From: Sorghum bicolor
Taxonomy: Eukaryota > Streptophyta > Magnoliopsida > Poales > Poaceae
Direction of reading: 5' to 3'
DNA: 64,000 nt
Assembly: GCF_000003195.3 (NCBI RefSeq)
Contig: NC_012872.2
Location: 57,641,695-57,705,694 of the forward strand
Shown in pieces: positions 44,813 to 56,122 of this stretch. A model generated the notes under the pieces. The model did not search any database. It was not told the origin of the DNA and saw only the letters and a program-made list of their open reading frames with translations. Made by a program: the position numbers and the translations under genes. Within the stretch, counting starts at the first letter, position 1. The number at the start of each line of letters is the position of its first letter.

Positions 44813-47553
44813 TGTAACACCCGAAATACTGATTTTCAATTTATAGGATTTAATTTAATTTAATTAAGTGTTTTTGTGGGCATTTGAATCTAGCAAACAA
44901 ATAATTTTGTGAAAATTAAAACTCATCATAAGTTCAGAAACATGTTATGCATTCATGCTGGAGCATATTTAATTCTGTGCTTTTGGCTTTTTGGTTTGAA
45001 TGTATTTGATTCAAATTCACTTGTGAAAATGCTTTGGAAAAAAAAAGGAAAACCCAGCCAACCCCCTGGGCCTAATCCCTTTCCCCCGGCCCGCTTCCCT
45101 TTCCCCCCACCGCACCGCAGCGGCCCAAACGGCCCAGGCAGGTGCGCTCCCTCTCCTCTCTCACCGCCAACCGGGCCCCGCGCGTCAGTCTCCCCTATCC
45201 CACCTTCCTTCTTCTTCCCAGCCGTGTCGCGAGCAGGGGAAGCTTCCTTCCCGAGCCAAAACCGTAATCCCGCGATCCCTTGCCTTTTTCGAGGAATCAA
45301 ACCTCTATAAAGTTCCTAAGCACCCCGAGGGACCCCTTTCGCACCCACGGAGTTCTATCCGAGCCCTAGCCGTCGCGTTCTTCGGAGTTTGGATCTCGCC
45401 GTGAACTCCTACCGCCGCCGCGCGCAACTGCTCCTTCCCGGGCCGAGCCGACCCCCGTGGTGAGCTCGCCATTCCTTTCTCTTCACTCCAGTGCCTTCGG
45501 TGTGGTTTTTGGTGAACCGCAGCGTCGCTTTGGTGAACTCTGGCGAGGAGCTTGACGCCGGCAATGGAAATCCGCCGCGGCCGCTCCTGTTCCGGCGAGG
45601 AGGCCGGCCAGCCCCGCCCAGATCGAATACCAGCCGTCCGTTTGCGAATCGACGATCGTGATTAAAAGATACCCCTTCGGGGTGAAAACTCTTAAAGAGA
45701 CCCTCGGCTTCCTCTTATTTAAACCCGCGGTCCTGGCGCCCTGGAGGAGTTTACGCTTTCCAGTTTCAAAAGCGTATTTCTGTCAGCTGAGTTTCAAAGG
45801 CGCTTTCCAGAAATTACAGAATTGCCACTAGATTTGTTTTGCTTATAAAATGCTCATTTTAACTCCGTTTTTGTCCATTCAAATTCCGTTGGATTCGTAT
45901 TTACGATATCTACATGTTAGAAATATTAGTTTACTGTTTTGAAACTTTTTAATTTCCTGGTTCTATTTAATTAATTATTTCTCTATAGAAATCTTAGAAA
46001 ATTCATAACTTCTACGTTTTAAATCCGATTTTCGTGAACTTTACGTTTGTGTGATCGTAGCGCTGCGTAGAATATTTTGATAAACTTTTACATTTGTTTT
46101 ACTACTGTTTGGTGTATTGCTCTAATTATATCTTGTTTGCTTCGTGTATGATTGTCTACATTGGAATGCGTGTTGTTGATTGATGATTGGGATTAGACGG
46201 TGAGCCGTACGTTGGTGACCAAGACCAAGCTTTTGAGGACCAGCAAGCTCAGGAGAGCTTTGAGCAAGGCAAGTATAACTTGGGACTATCCTTGTTACCT
46301 ATACACAATTAATACAATATATATCATATGCATGCTTTCACCTTGATGACCTTAGCAAAATCATAGATGATTGTTATCCTGGATTCCTTGTTACCTATTT
46401 TGGGATATGCATTTGGTAGTTCTTGCTAGTGCTTGATTATTAATCCATGATCTTGTAACATGAATATTTGAATATACAATAAACAATAAAATAAGCTTTC
46501 TAGCAACTTGAATATAAAGGGTGGAAAGAACTCTGGCTTTTGCTGGATTGATCTTGACCCTCCATAAGGACTTATCCCTTGGCAAAAGCTGGGACAACTC
46601 GTACAACCATGAGGGCTATATGGCTCTGGCTTTAGTCAAGTATGAGTAAGCTTTTCTAGCTTGTTAGAGGTTACCCGAAAGGGCGGAGGGGCTGAACCGT
46701 TTTGGGTATAGTGCGAGCCCCTGTCCTATGTGTATAGGCTGCGCGTCATTGTGCCATTCGGAAGGGGGGTATCTATATCTGCGCGCAAAGGAAACCTTGC
46801 GGCCCTAACATGTTAGACGAACCTTTGAAAGACTTCATAGTGAACCCTGCCGACCTTCCTTGGTAGTGGGTTAAGAGGCTGATCACCTCGGGCGAAAGGG
46901 TAAATCACGACTTATGGGTAAAGATGTACAACCTCTGCAGAGTGTTAAATCTGGTATACTAGCCGTGCCCACGGATACGGGCGGCCCGGAAAACTGACGG
47001 AATAGATGGACACTAATGAATATGACTAATGATAATAAATGATGGTTTATTATGTTTTTTACATGTGTTATTCTTAATTCTTGTATACATTGATCATGTG
47101 GTTATGGGATTAATTATGTTACCTTGATATTTGCTAGCCAATGATTAAATATGCTATCTACATATAAAGGCTAAATGCAGTCAAACCAGTGTCAGCTATT
47201 TGAGCCTCATGAACCCCTGGTTATACTTGTTGAGTACGATATGTGCTCACTCTTGCAATTTTCCAACACCTCAGGGTATGATAATGAAGATGACTGGAAT
47301 GAGGATTATCGGTATGAGTACTAGGTTTGGAGTCAACCAGTCAACAGTGTCCCTGTGTGGAGCTTCCGTCGAGAGCGTTGTTTACTTTATGCTATCATTT
47401 ATGTATAAGACTATGTGGTTTTATTATTTTCCGCTATGTAATAAACACTGCAATGGTACATTTGAGATTTGTCTACTTATTTGTGCGACTATTCCTGGGG
47501 CACATATGAGTCTTTTATGCATCCTATTTTGTTCTTAAAATATGGGTGTGACA
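44813..47553 (+). repeat. 3' LTR (2,741 bp)
   Basis: TG...CA-bounded copy of the 5' LTR. Differences seen by eye: a 4-bp deletion in the A-run near 45040, loss of one C in CTGTCCCTATG near 46723, and single-base changes near 47056 (G to T), 47120 (C to T) and 47392 (T to C), written 5' LTR to 3' LTR. Confidence 0.95.
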
Positions 47554-48535
47554 TGCTCTTAGAAATAATTTTTTCTTAGTATGGCCCTTTTTTGAATTTG
47601 AATCCATATAACTAAAATTAGCTGCTATTCATTAGCTCTGTGAAAGACATACAAATTAGCTATAACAACTATCTTATAGTTAGGTCAAATTTTTAAACTA
47701 GCTAATATTAGCTATTAACTATACTGCTTAGCTAATGGATCTAAGATCTAGTATTGAAGAGCAAAAGAGTGAGTTTTTTTTCTTTCGCACTCCCCTCTTT
47801 CATCCCATGGTCTATTTTCTCTTTCATCCTTCTTGCTTAAAATTTGGAGCTGCAAAACCACTCATGTCATGACTTGTCTGCGGTCTACTCAAGCTTGTTC
47901 GTGTTGTGACGTACGTGTGGCTCTCTATTCACCTTTCTTAGAATTAGATCAGGTGGGCACTGAGCCTGTCCATTTGAGTTTATCTACTGAATCTGTTAAT
48001 TATTCAACAGTGTTTTTTTCTCACAAGTCACAACAAATCAGTGAACAATACTTTCAGCTAAACGAACAGGCTAGCCTAGTTGAGTCAATATGTATTATTT
48101 CTTTATTACACTAGCATTTATTATAGACCATACAATTTATTTGATTTGGGATTAGACCAAGTCTACTTAGATAGTTTATCTTTGTTAAATTCGCAACAAG
48201 CTATAACAACACATTATCATTATCAAGAGCACCACATAGCAAATTATACATCTGGTTGTTAGTTAACATAAATATAGATCCAGTTCTAATTTAACCTAAT
48301 TCTCTAGTGTATTTCGTCGTTTTTCATTGATCAATAGTATTTGGTCACATATAAGAACTTGCCAATATACCATCGCAACCCTCCCCCCGGTTTTACAATG
48401 CAAACAGTTTTGACATTCATTAATAATTTATAGCTAATGTTGAGGAGCATATTGTTTCTTCTAACTTGTTTTTTCTCCTACCTTTTTTTACTTTCCAAAT
48501 TGTACTCACATACATCATATCTCGTATGTGATTCA
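47554..48535. other. right flank of the retrotransposon; no gene seen
   Basis: AT-rich sequence with many TTAGCTA/TAGCTAA words near 47610-47740. A 93-aa frame (47833-48114) shows no domain. Confidence 0.4.
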
Positions 48536-48778
48536 GGCCTTGTTTAGTTCATCCAAAAAACCAAAAAAATTTCAAGATTTTCCGTCACATCGAATCTTGC
48601 GGCACATGCATGGAGCATTAAATATAGACGAAAATAAAAACTAATTACACAGTTTACCTATAAATCAGGAGATGAATCTTTTAAGCCTAGTTACTCCATG
48701 GTTGGACAATATTTGTCAAATAAAAACGAAAGTGCTATAGTTCCGAAAACTGAAAAGTTTTCATAACTAAACAAGGCC
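48536..48778. mobile_element. GGCC-type MITE, TSD TCA
   Basis: A 243-bp near-complete copy with ends GGCCTTGTTTAGTTCATCC and ATAACTAAACAAGGCC, flanked by TCA at 48533-48535 and 48779-48781. It is a good reference copy for the family. Confidence 0.9.
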
Positions 48779-49351
48779 TCAGATTCATAACGTGTATGCA
48801 TACAAGTTGGAACAACTCGTGCTCATGCGATGATACAACATCTAATTTCAATATGTATTGGGTTTCGTGCAATACGTGTAAATACATTTGGTAGTAACAA
48901 TAACAAAATAATATAGGTTGGATGGTCGGTAATTTTGAAGAAAGCATAGCTCAATGAGGACCGAGGGAGGGTGGGTGGAGAGTGGAGACAGCAAGAGAAG
49001 CATGCTTCAGACTTCCAGCCTTCTAGTGTAGGGGTCAAATAACCAAAGGGTTACCACTGGTGGTTATTTTATCCGCGAGTACTAGTCCCGCGAGTACTTT
49101 AGGACTAGGATACACAGTGAGCAAGTTTGGCAATTGTAATAATGTAAAAAAAAAGATCTTATTTGGCAATTGTGCCTGCAATAGTAGTCTGAAACAAGGT
49201 GCTCTTGTGCACTCGGTCAAACCCAATGATGATATACGATGTTTTCAAAAACAAAGGTTGATTTATTTGAAGCAAAGCATTTAGCTAGACATGATTGACC
49301 GCAGCTCCTTGAGCTTTCGAAGCAAGGACAATTCTCCAGGTGAGTGATGTC

Positions 49352-49620
49352 TGCACCCTATGTGACCAGTGCCCGGAAACCACCAGCCATCAATCTGCTG
49401 CTTGGCTGTGTTATCAGCAGGGAGATCTGGTTCCGTGTCTTGCATCTGCTCGGCCTATCAGCCATGCTACCTGATTTGGAAGATGAGCTCGGTCGGTGGT
49501 GGTTGCGCTGCAGAAGCATGCTTGGGATCGGAAAGGCCGACGGCCGGGCTTCGACACCTCGGTTCTGCTCGTCTGCTGGACGGTTTGGAAAGAATGCAAT
49601 TGCTGCACTTTCAGAGGAGA
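49352..49620 (+). pseudogene. LINE-type reverse transcriptase 3'-end relic
   Basis: Broken frames read, in order, CTLCDQCPETTSH (zinc-finger part), then LLLGCVISREIWFRVL after a shift, a WW-containing stretch, and after another shift VLLVCWTVWKECNCCTF. This order is typical of the zf-RVT region at the C-terminus of plant non-LTR retrotransposon proteins. At least two frameshifts separate the parts, so this is a dead fragment. No poly(A) tail or target duplication was resolved. Confidence 0.65.
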
Positions 49621-49754
49621 GGCGCCCTCGGCGTCGGCGGTGGCCATTACACACGGGCACGGCCGCTGTTGCTGGAAGACAATGAGCGGCTCGACGCTGG
49701 GTACTCAAGCCTGGCGATCGGATCTAGCACTCTAGCTTCGCTTCGGTCATAAAG

Positions 49755-50976
49755 GTGTGTTTGGTTGCCAGCCTCTTGGAGCCTGGCTAGTAAATTAGAG
49801 CCAGATTGCACTTGGCCTGGGTGTACCAAGCCAGGTGGGCTTTGTTTGGTTCATAGTGTATAGCTAGCCTGGTTTAGGTGTGATTTTTTTTGGTTGGGTG
49901 TATAAACTTCTGGTTGTACTAGTGTAGCCAAGATCCAATCTGTTTGGTTTGTTAGGACTATGCTAGTTGAAGTCACTCATTTCTTTGTTTTGGTGGACTT
50001 ATCACTAGTGTCCCTTCAACTTGTCTCCCTTGCTGATAAAAACGCAGACCACCCCCTCAGTCGCTCACCCCAGCCACTCACCCCATCCCAGCCTCTTTCG
50101 TCTCCCTCTTGCTGCCTCTTCGCTTCTCTCACCTCACAGGTCAACGTCCGTCGGGTCACGTCGGGTCACTGCTGATGACCTGATGCCTCCCGCGCTAGCG
50201 CTCCCGTCCTCACACACTCACAACCCCCCGGTGCATTGCACCTGGAAGCCTTCCCAACCCTCGCAAGCCAAGCCTGCTCGGAGTCCATCCCATCCAAATC
50301 GAGATCGATCCCAATGGCACCGTCCATCTCCATCGGCTCCGCGGCGCCGTCCTGGGCGGCGGGCGTGAACAAGAAGAAGAGCGTCGGTGCTGTAGTGGAT
50401 GAGGCGGAGCTCCTGCGGCGGAGGAATGCGGAGCTGGAGTGTGAGGTGGAGGCGCTGCGGCTGGAGCTGGGCGCGGTGCGGCGGCGCGCCGAGATGGCGG
50501 AGGAGGCCGAGGAGCGGCTGTGCGTGCAGCTCGGCGACGCCGAGGTGGAGGCGCTAGAGCTCGCCCGCGCCTACTAGGCCCAGGTTCAGGCGCTCATGCT
50601 CCCAGACGCCGCCGTCGATCGAAACCCTGCCGTTGAGCGCGAGAGAGCACGAGGGCAAGAGGGCGAGAGAGTGTGCGAGAGCAGCCGCGGAGTGGAGAGA
50701 CGAGTGAACAGTATCCCAGCCGGGTGGTGAGGGCTCCTTTTTATTCGGTGGCTAGCCTTGACCAAGCGACCCACATCCAAGCTCGCGGCCTGAGCTGGAC
50801 GCCTGGACCTAGCCTGGCCTCACAAAAATCACCGATTCGGTGATTCCAATTGAGCCTGGCTAACAGGGTACGGCTGGCTTCTTGTAGCCAGGCCTTAGGC
50901 CTTGACCAATCAGCCAAATACCTAGTTTTGAGCTCAGATAAACCTATGGCCAGCTTTAGATGGCAACCAAATACAC
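49755..50976. mobile_element. TIR-bounded element carrying an LSU-like sequence
   Basis: The left end GTGTGTTTGGTTGCCA and right end TGGCAACCAAATACAC are inverted copies (one mismatch). Inside both ends lie repeated AGCCTGG/CCAGGCT words (near 49789, 49817, 49831 and 49866, and near 50810, 50856 and 50900) in both orientations, resembling the subterminal repeats of hAT or CACTA elements. The middle holds a GC-rich segment with an LSU-like frame. No transposase and no clear target duplication were seen, so the element type is uncertain. Confidence 0.5.
50314..50577 (+). pseudogene. LSU-like (RESPONSE TO LOW SULFUR) copy with premature stop
   Basis: An 87-aa frame from the ATG at 50314 to a TAG at 50575-50577. 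Residues 31-87 form a Glu/Leu/Arg coiled coil, including AELLRRRNAELECEVEALRL and AEMAEEAEERLCVQLGDAEV. The EEAEERLC-QL core followed by E-E-x3-ARxY is the signature of the small plant LSU proteins, cytosolic or nuclear coiled-coil partners induced by sulfur deficiency. Family length is roughly 90-100 aa. Here the frame stops at the residue after ARAY, and in-frame sequence AQVQALM follows the TAG, matching where an intact protein would continue; CAG-to-TAG is the simplest explanation. Beyond that the match is lost. The copy lies inside inverted repeats and is probably a captured gene. It could still yield a slightly truncated protein. Confidence 0.65.
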
Positions 50977-51717
50977 TCAAATTAAACATGGGGGCCGTAT
51001 AGTCCGTTCCGGTGTTTGGGTTCTGCTGGTGGCGTTTGTGCGCGGCAATCCTAGCCAGTTTCTCGCTAGCTGTGTTTGGTGCAAGCTTCACTTTTATTGT
51101 GTAACACGCTCGTGTCCGTTTAATGAAAAACGGGCTATGTCCGATCGCGAAAAAAAAGAAGCAAGCAGGACAATGACCTGATAGCGCCTGCTGCTCCTTT
51201 CCTAGCACCTTCTTCATACCGACATCTCTTTTTTTCACCGAACATGGTTTAAACGTGGTCTATGTCTCTATGGTCAAGAAGTATACCACTATCGAACATA
51301 TCCTTTTCAAACTCGTGGTATACTACTATAATATTAGTTTGGTCTCCTAATAGTCAAATTGTTAGCAACACTACTGGATTTGACTCACAGATAACTTGAT
51401 TCAGAGCAATTCAGAGTACTGGGGTCGCAGCAGAGAAGAAGGGCAACTGGGTGCAAAGGGAGGAGTTTTTTTTTTTTTTTTGAAACTTATAAAGGGAGGA
51501 GTTGGGAAGGAAGAAGAACAGTAGTCTAGGAGAAATATTCAGTTGTTTGGTAAATGATACCCCGGTGCCCTCTTGTAGTGACACCTAGCTATCGAGCAGA
51601 CCACAATGCTCGACTAGGCCCAAGCCCACGGTCCATATGAAGGCAAAACTATGGGTAGTCCCTGACACAAATTAACTTCAATATTTTTACCAATATCCTC
51701 TATAGTAATTAAAATAT
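50977..51717. other. intergenic; no gene seen
   Basis: No gene recognised. There is a T-run at 51465-51481. A 73-aa frame (50960-51181) has no domain. Confidence 0.4.
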
Positions 51718-52202
51718 GGCCTTGTTTAGATTCAATTTTTTAAGATTAGGACACTATAACACTTTCATTTGTATTTAGGTCTTGTTTAGTTCCAATTTTT
51801 TTTACAAAATAGACACTATAGTACTTTTGTTTGTATTTGACAAATATTGTCCAATCATGTACTAACTAGGCTCAAAAGATTCGTCTCGTAAATTACAGGC
51901 AAACTGTATAATTAGTTATTTTTTATTTATATTTAATGTTCCATGCATGTGCCACAAGATTCGATGTGACGAAGAATCTTTAAAATTTTGTATTTTTTTT
52001 GGGAACTAAACAAGGCCTTAGCAATTATTGCCTAACCATGGACTAACTAGACTCAAAAGATTCGTCTCGTAAATTACAGGTAAACTATGCAATTAGTTAT
52101 CTTATTTTATCTATATTTTATGTTCTATGCATGTGCCTCAAAATTCGATGTGATAGAAAATCTTGAAAAGTTTTTAGTTTTTAGATGGAACTAAATAAGG
52201 CC
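51718..52202. mobile_element. GGCC-type MITE hosting a nested family member, TSD TAT
   Basis: The outer ends are GGCCTTGTTTAGATTC and GGAACTAAATAAGGCC, flanked by TAT at 51715-51717 and 52203-52205. Removing the inner element and one TTA leaves 242 bp, the standard length for the family. Confidence 0.85.
51778..52017. mobile_element. inner GGCC-type MITE, TSD TTA
   Basis: A 240-bp copy with ends GGTCTTGTTTAGTTCC and GGGAACTAAACAAGGCC, flanked by TTA at 51775-51777 and 52018-52020. It sits in the same orientation as its host element. Confidence 0.88.
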
Positions 52203-52205
52203 TAT

Positions 52206-54000
52206 ACTTGATTCTGTATTTTGGGTGACTAGCTCTCTAAACTTGGACCACTCTGCTTTGAAATTCAATGCTCTATAAAGTTACAGAAGGGTTTTCCCAG
52301 ATCAATCAAATCTGCACGGTTAAATTTTATGTTTTTGAACCAGATAAAAAGAATTTTTGGTAGTCAATGTTTCACAAATATTCCATCTATCTAGGAATGA
52401 TAACCGTATTTTAAAACACATTATAAATAGAGACCAGACGTCAAAGTATATGTTTTTTTTACATATTACATACATATTACAGTTACAGTACTAATAAAAT
52501 TATGCATCTAGATTCTAATCCTTTCCGGTCATCAACTAATTAAGCATGTGAATCTAGAAAAGGGAAAGTCGCTTAAACAAGGTGCAAAAAAGTATTTAAC
52601 GAGGGATATAAAGAAGGGTTCAGAGAATGCAATCTCTCTCTCAATAGTCCTTTTTAAAAACTTATCACGTCGGCTAATCAAAACTTATGTAGAATTTAAA
52701 CTATCGATCTAGTCAAGACTTTACCCCTATCTAAATTCACAAGCATCTTACGAGGATCCTAAACAAGCAACTAAGATGTCGGGCTAGCCAGAGCTTACCT
52801 AACCAATTCTAGAAGCAAGGTCATACAAATCTATGCCGCTAGTACTTTAAGCACGGAGAAGCTCCTACACAACTAGTAAGTAAAAGCACAAAGCTTCAAA
52901 ACTCACTAGCAATGCTCAATAACAAAGCAATCAATGCCAAGTTAGAGAGCATAAATTACTTAGCTACACAAACTAAGCAAAGTGACTAACAAGGTTACTA
53001 GAACCAAATTAGCCACGCAAGTAAGCTATTTCTATGCTACACAAGTAAGAAGGTAACAAGCAAGCACACAAGCTAAACTAGTTACAAGAGCAACTACACA
53101 AGCACTATATATAAAAAGTAAATACAAGCTTGTGTTGTGAAATACAAACCAACAGGAAGAACAACCTTGACACGATGATTTTTCTCCCGAGATTCACTTG
53201 GTTGCCACCAAGCTAGTCCCCATTGCATCGACCAATACTTTGTGGTTCGACGGCTAATTGGTGTTCTCACAAACCGAACCCTCACATAGAGCACAACAAA
53301 AACCTACCGCAAGTATAGTAGCTTGATGACATGCTTTACTAGTGTTTTTCTTCATGGCTCCCGCGAGGTAGCATGGTACCCCCTACAAATCCTTCTTCGG
53401 AGCACCCCACAATCTTCTTACGTGCTTCACGACAGAGAACTGGCCACCAAGCTATCTAGGAGGTGGCAACCTCCAAAAGTAACAACACCATCGGCTTATA
53501 ACTTGAACACTTAGTGCCACTCGATGTAACCTCATGATACAATCGCACTAAAATTTCTCTCTCATTCGATCGGATGAACATTATCAAGTAAGAGTGAGTT
53601 AGAGGGCACCCAAGCACCACCACACAAGCTACCAAGGCCCTAGTGTGCTCAGCAACCAACTCAAGGCCAACCACCACTTCTATTTATAGCCCCAAGGGCT
53701 AAACTAGTCGTTACCCCTTCACTAGGCAAAACACGCGTGCACCAGACGTACAGGTGCAACGCACCGTACGCTCCAGCTAGCGTCCACTGCTCACAAGACT
53801 ACTGCCTGTCACTGGTCGTTTGAACTTAGCCATTGCCACCAATGACCAACTCGCACGCACGCTTGACATAGCCACACCGGACACTCAAGTGCCATGCACG
53901 GTGCACCTGAGCTGAGCCCTCAGTGTCCAATGTAACTTAGAGAGCTCCCAGATGGTGAAAACCATCACTAGACGTGTCAGATGGGGTGCCACTGGAAGCG
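52206..54000. repeat. probable repeat-derived region, family unknown
   Basis: Contains many short AAGCAA/CTAGTTAC/ACACAAG words (52800-53110) and a block of GCACCGGACACT/CAGCGTCC-like words (53740-54240). This word-rich, gene-free texture is typical of decayed large transposons or LTRs, but I saw no terminal repeats or coding domains to classify it. Confidence 0.35.
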
Positions 54001-54050
54001 GCCAGCGTATGGTGCATACACCACTGCCAGCGTATGGTGCATACACTACT
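54001..54050. repeat. 25-bp tandem duplication
   Basis: Two adjacent copies of the 25-bp unit starting GCCAGCGTATGGTGCATACA, differing at one base. Confidence 0.9.
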
Positions 54051-55688
54051 GCTCACTCGCGACCCTGTTGACGTCACCGTGCACCTAACACTAAACAGTG
54101 CATGGCTAGTGTCCATTGCAGGACCCTTGGACATGCCTGTGCATTGTGCCTCTTTGCGCTACTCAGCCAACATGCACCTGACGCTGACCTAGCGTCCGGT
54201 GCTGCTGTTGCCAGCGTCCGGTGAGTGCCTGCGACTTTGTTTCCTTTGGAAATGTACTATTACTTCATCCCATTGATGAACTCTTTATTCCTTAGAGTAA
54301 TAGAACTAGCTAATGAATGGTCATTACAGAGTGGTGAGTGTTTATTTTAACCATTGTCCACTTGAGCTACACATGACTAAGTCAGCCAGTTGATAAACGA
54401 GGTGTCTTTTATGAACAAACTTTCTTTGGTTGGTTTTATATCTATCAAGGTTAACTAAATCAAATATCAGTGGGTTCTGTTTGATCTATCTATTCCAATG
54501 TGGCATGTGAATAGTATGTGCAGCGGATGGTCTGGTCAACCATACTGTTGGTTCATATTATTCACACTAACCACAATGAAATAATGGATCAAAACCTTTT
54601 CATTTATACTTTCCTCGCGAGTAAATGCTGTTATGCTGTGCAAGCTAAGAATAGCATTGCTAATACTGTATCTTGTGCATCACCTTTGACAGCATCTTCT
54701 ATATAATCTGAACCATATGCTGAACCCATCAAGGTTATTTTTGCACGGAAGGGGAGAGGAACCCTGATTAATTTGGTTGGTCCACACACCAGCCCAGGGA
54801 TTAGAGTGAAGTTTTTGGTTGGTTCTTCTTAATTAATTTCTCATTGTGAAGCACATTAGTTTCTCTCCAACTTCCCCTTTGAGGCGCGTGGGCCGTGTAC
54901 ACAAATCAAAGATGAAGCCAATAAACGCACACGTGTGGTGATAAAATACTCCAAATTTCGATGGCCTTAGCAATCGCTGCCATCGTAAGTTCGAGTGGCA
55001 ATATCTAGCATGCTTTTTTGCAAGATGCATGGCTGTTGTCAGTATTTTGCAAACTGACAAATGCTGACAAAGTCACCCTAGCTAGACCCTATATATAACC
55101 CTAATATATGATGCATTGTGAAACAAATATAGCTAGGAGCTTCGAGCAATAAGACCCTCGGCCACCTGGTGATCGTATAGGGGCACTCCATGTATATATG
55201 CAGTTATGCACACATGCATGCAATGACCAGCCTACAATTATCTTTGAGACTTGGAATACCACAAGAACAAGTGAGCAATGCGTGAGATGTATGTAAGAGA
55301 AGTACAAGGAAGATTAAGGACGGAAAAAAAACTAGATTCAGTTTATTTTCTTCATCGGATCCGAAGTACATATATATATATAGATCTAATTAACCCAGTG
55401 TTTATTGCTTAGCCGGCATGATCTCCAGCTTAATCCCCGGACGAAAACCACACTGGCTCATAATTAAGCTACCCGAAATACATATATACCTACGTACCTA
55501 CTAGGAGTAGAAATTAAACAAAAAATTTTATTAGCTTGAAGCAGCACACGTACTCTACTCTGGAGTAATAGTAGTACGCATGCTCTTCGTCGGTTCGCCT
55601 ACCGCGCGCCTCGTACGCGCAGCACATCTCATTATCTCAGAACACTGAACACAGATCAGTTTCACCCGAACGATCGATTGATTCTCGA
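54051..55688. other. intergenic, then 3' flank of the 59-aa gene
   Basis: No gene recognised. Toward 55330-55410 the minus strand has AATAAAC-like words (plus-strand GTTTATT near 55339 and 55399) that could serve as polyadenylation signals for the small gene at 55689. Confidence 0.35.
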
Positions 55689-55868
55689 TCAGGCAGCAGG
55701 AGCGCAGTCGTAGTCGTCGTCATCGTCGTCGCTGTCGGTCTCTGCCATCCTTCCCCGCGCGCTGCAGCGCCCATCCCATGGCGCGGCGTAAACGGCGCCC
55801 GACGAGGAGGCAATGCTGCCGCCTTGGACGAGCTCGAGGTAGCTAGCCGCCTCCGACACTGGTGCCAT
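55689..55868 (-). CDS. small acidic protein, 59 aa, unknown function
   Basis: The ATG is at 55868 (context GCGATGGC, with G at +4) and the TGA stop at 55689-55691. The protein starts MAPVSEAASYLELVQGG, has a small Gly/Ala/Ser/Arg middle, and ends in an Asp run (AETDSDDDDDDYDCAPAA). No signal peptide or membrane segment is seen. I do not recognise a family. Support for a real gene: a TATA box on the same strand ~250 bp upstream at 56116-56122, an expected leader of ~220 nt, GC-rich coding sequence typical of grass genes, and a frame that looks more protein-like than the overlapping 94-aa frame (55637-55921), which is Thr/Arg-rich read-through of the same DNA. Confidence 0.5.
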   Translation of the reverse strand: MAPVSEAASYLELVQGGSIASSSGAVYAAPWDGRCSARGRMAETDSDDDDDDYDCAPAA

Positions 55869-56115
55869 CGCAGTGTGTGCGATCGAGCAAATTGCAAGCT
55901 ACCAAAGTGAGAGGGAAGCAAGCTAAGCTCTTGCTTGGTCTAAGGCAAGATAGCTGCTTGCTCTAGAGGAGTCTAGCTAGGTAGAACGAAGAAGCTGCTA
56001 CTGTGGCTGATGGGAGCTGTGGATGCGGTATGCTAGTGCTAGGCTGCTAGCTACCTGTGGTGTCGCTGGTGTTTGTTCCGATTTGCACGGAGAGGCAGTG
56101 GCCGCGTGTGGTGGG

Positions 56116-56122
56116 CTTTATA
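56116..56122 (-). promoter_or_regulatory. TATA box upstream of the 59-aa gene
   Basis: The minus strand reads TATAAAG within a GC-rich context (GCGCTATAAAGCCCACCAC). It would start transcription near 56090. Confidence 0.55.

Larger units (their letters stand above)
35914..47553 (+). mobile_element. complete Ty3/gypsy LTR retrotransposon, chromovirus type
   Basis: An 11,640-bp element with two near-identical LTRs (2,746 and 2,741 bp) that start TGTAACACCC and end GGGTGTGACA, and a 5-bp TGCTC target duplication. Internal order: a primer-binding site like initiator tRNA-Met, an extra ORF (orf0), a single-frame gag-pol ordered protease, reverse transcriptase, RNase H, integrase and chromodomain-like tail, then a polypurine tract. 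The RT-RH-INT order marks Ty3/gypsy; the C-terminal chromodomain-like region suggests the Tekay/Del chromovirus clade. By eye the LTRs differ by three substitutions, one 1-bp indel and one 4-bp indel, so the insertion is very recent. All frames look intact. It lies downstream of, and is transcribed away from, the minus-strand NTT gene. Confidence 0.95.
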
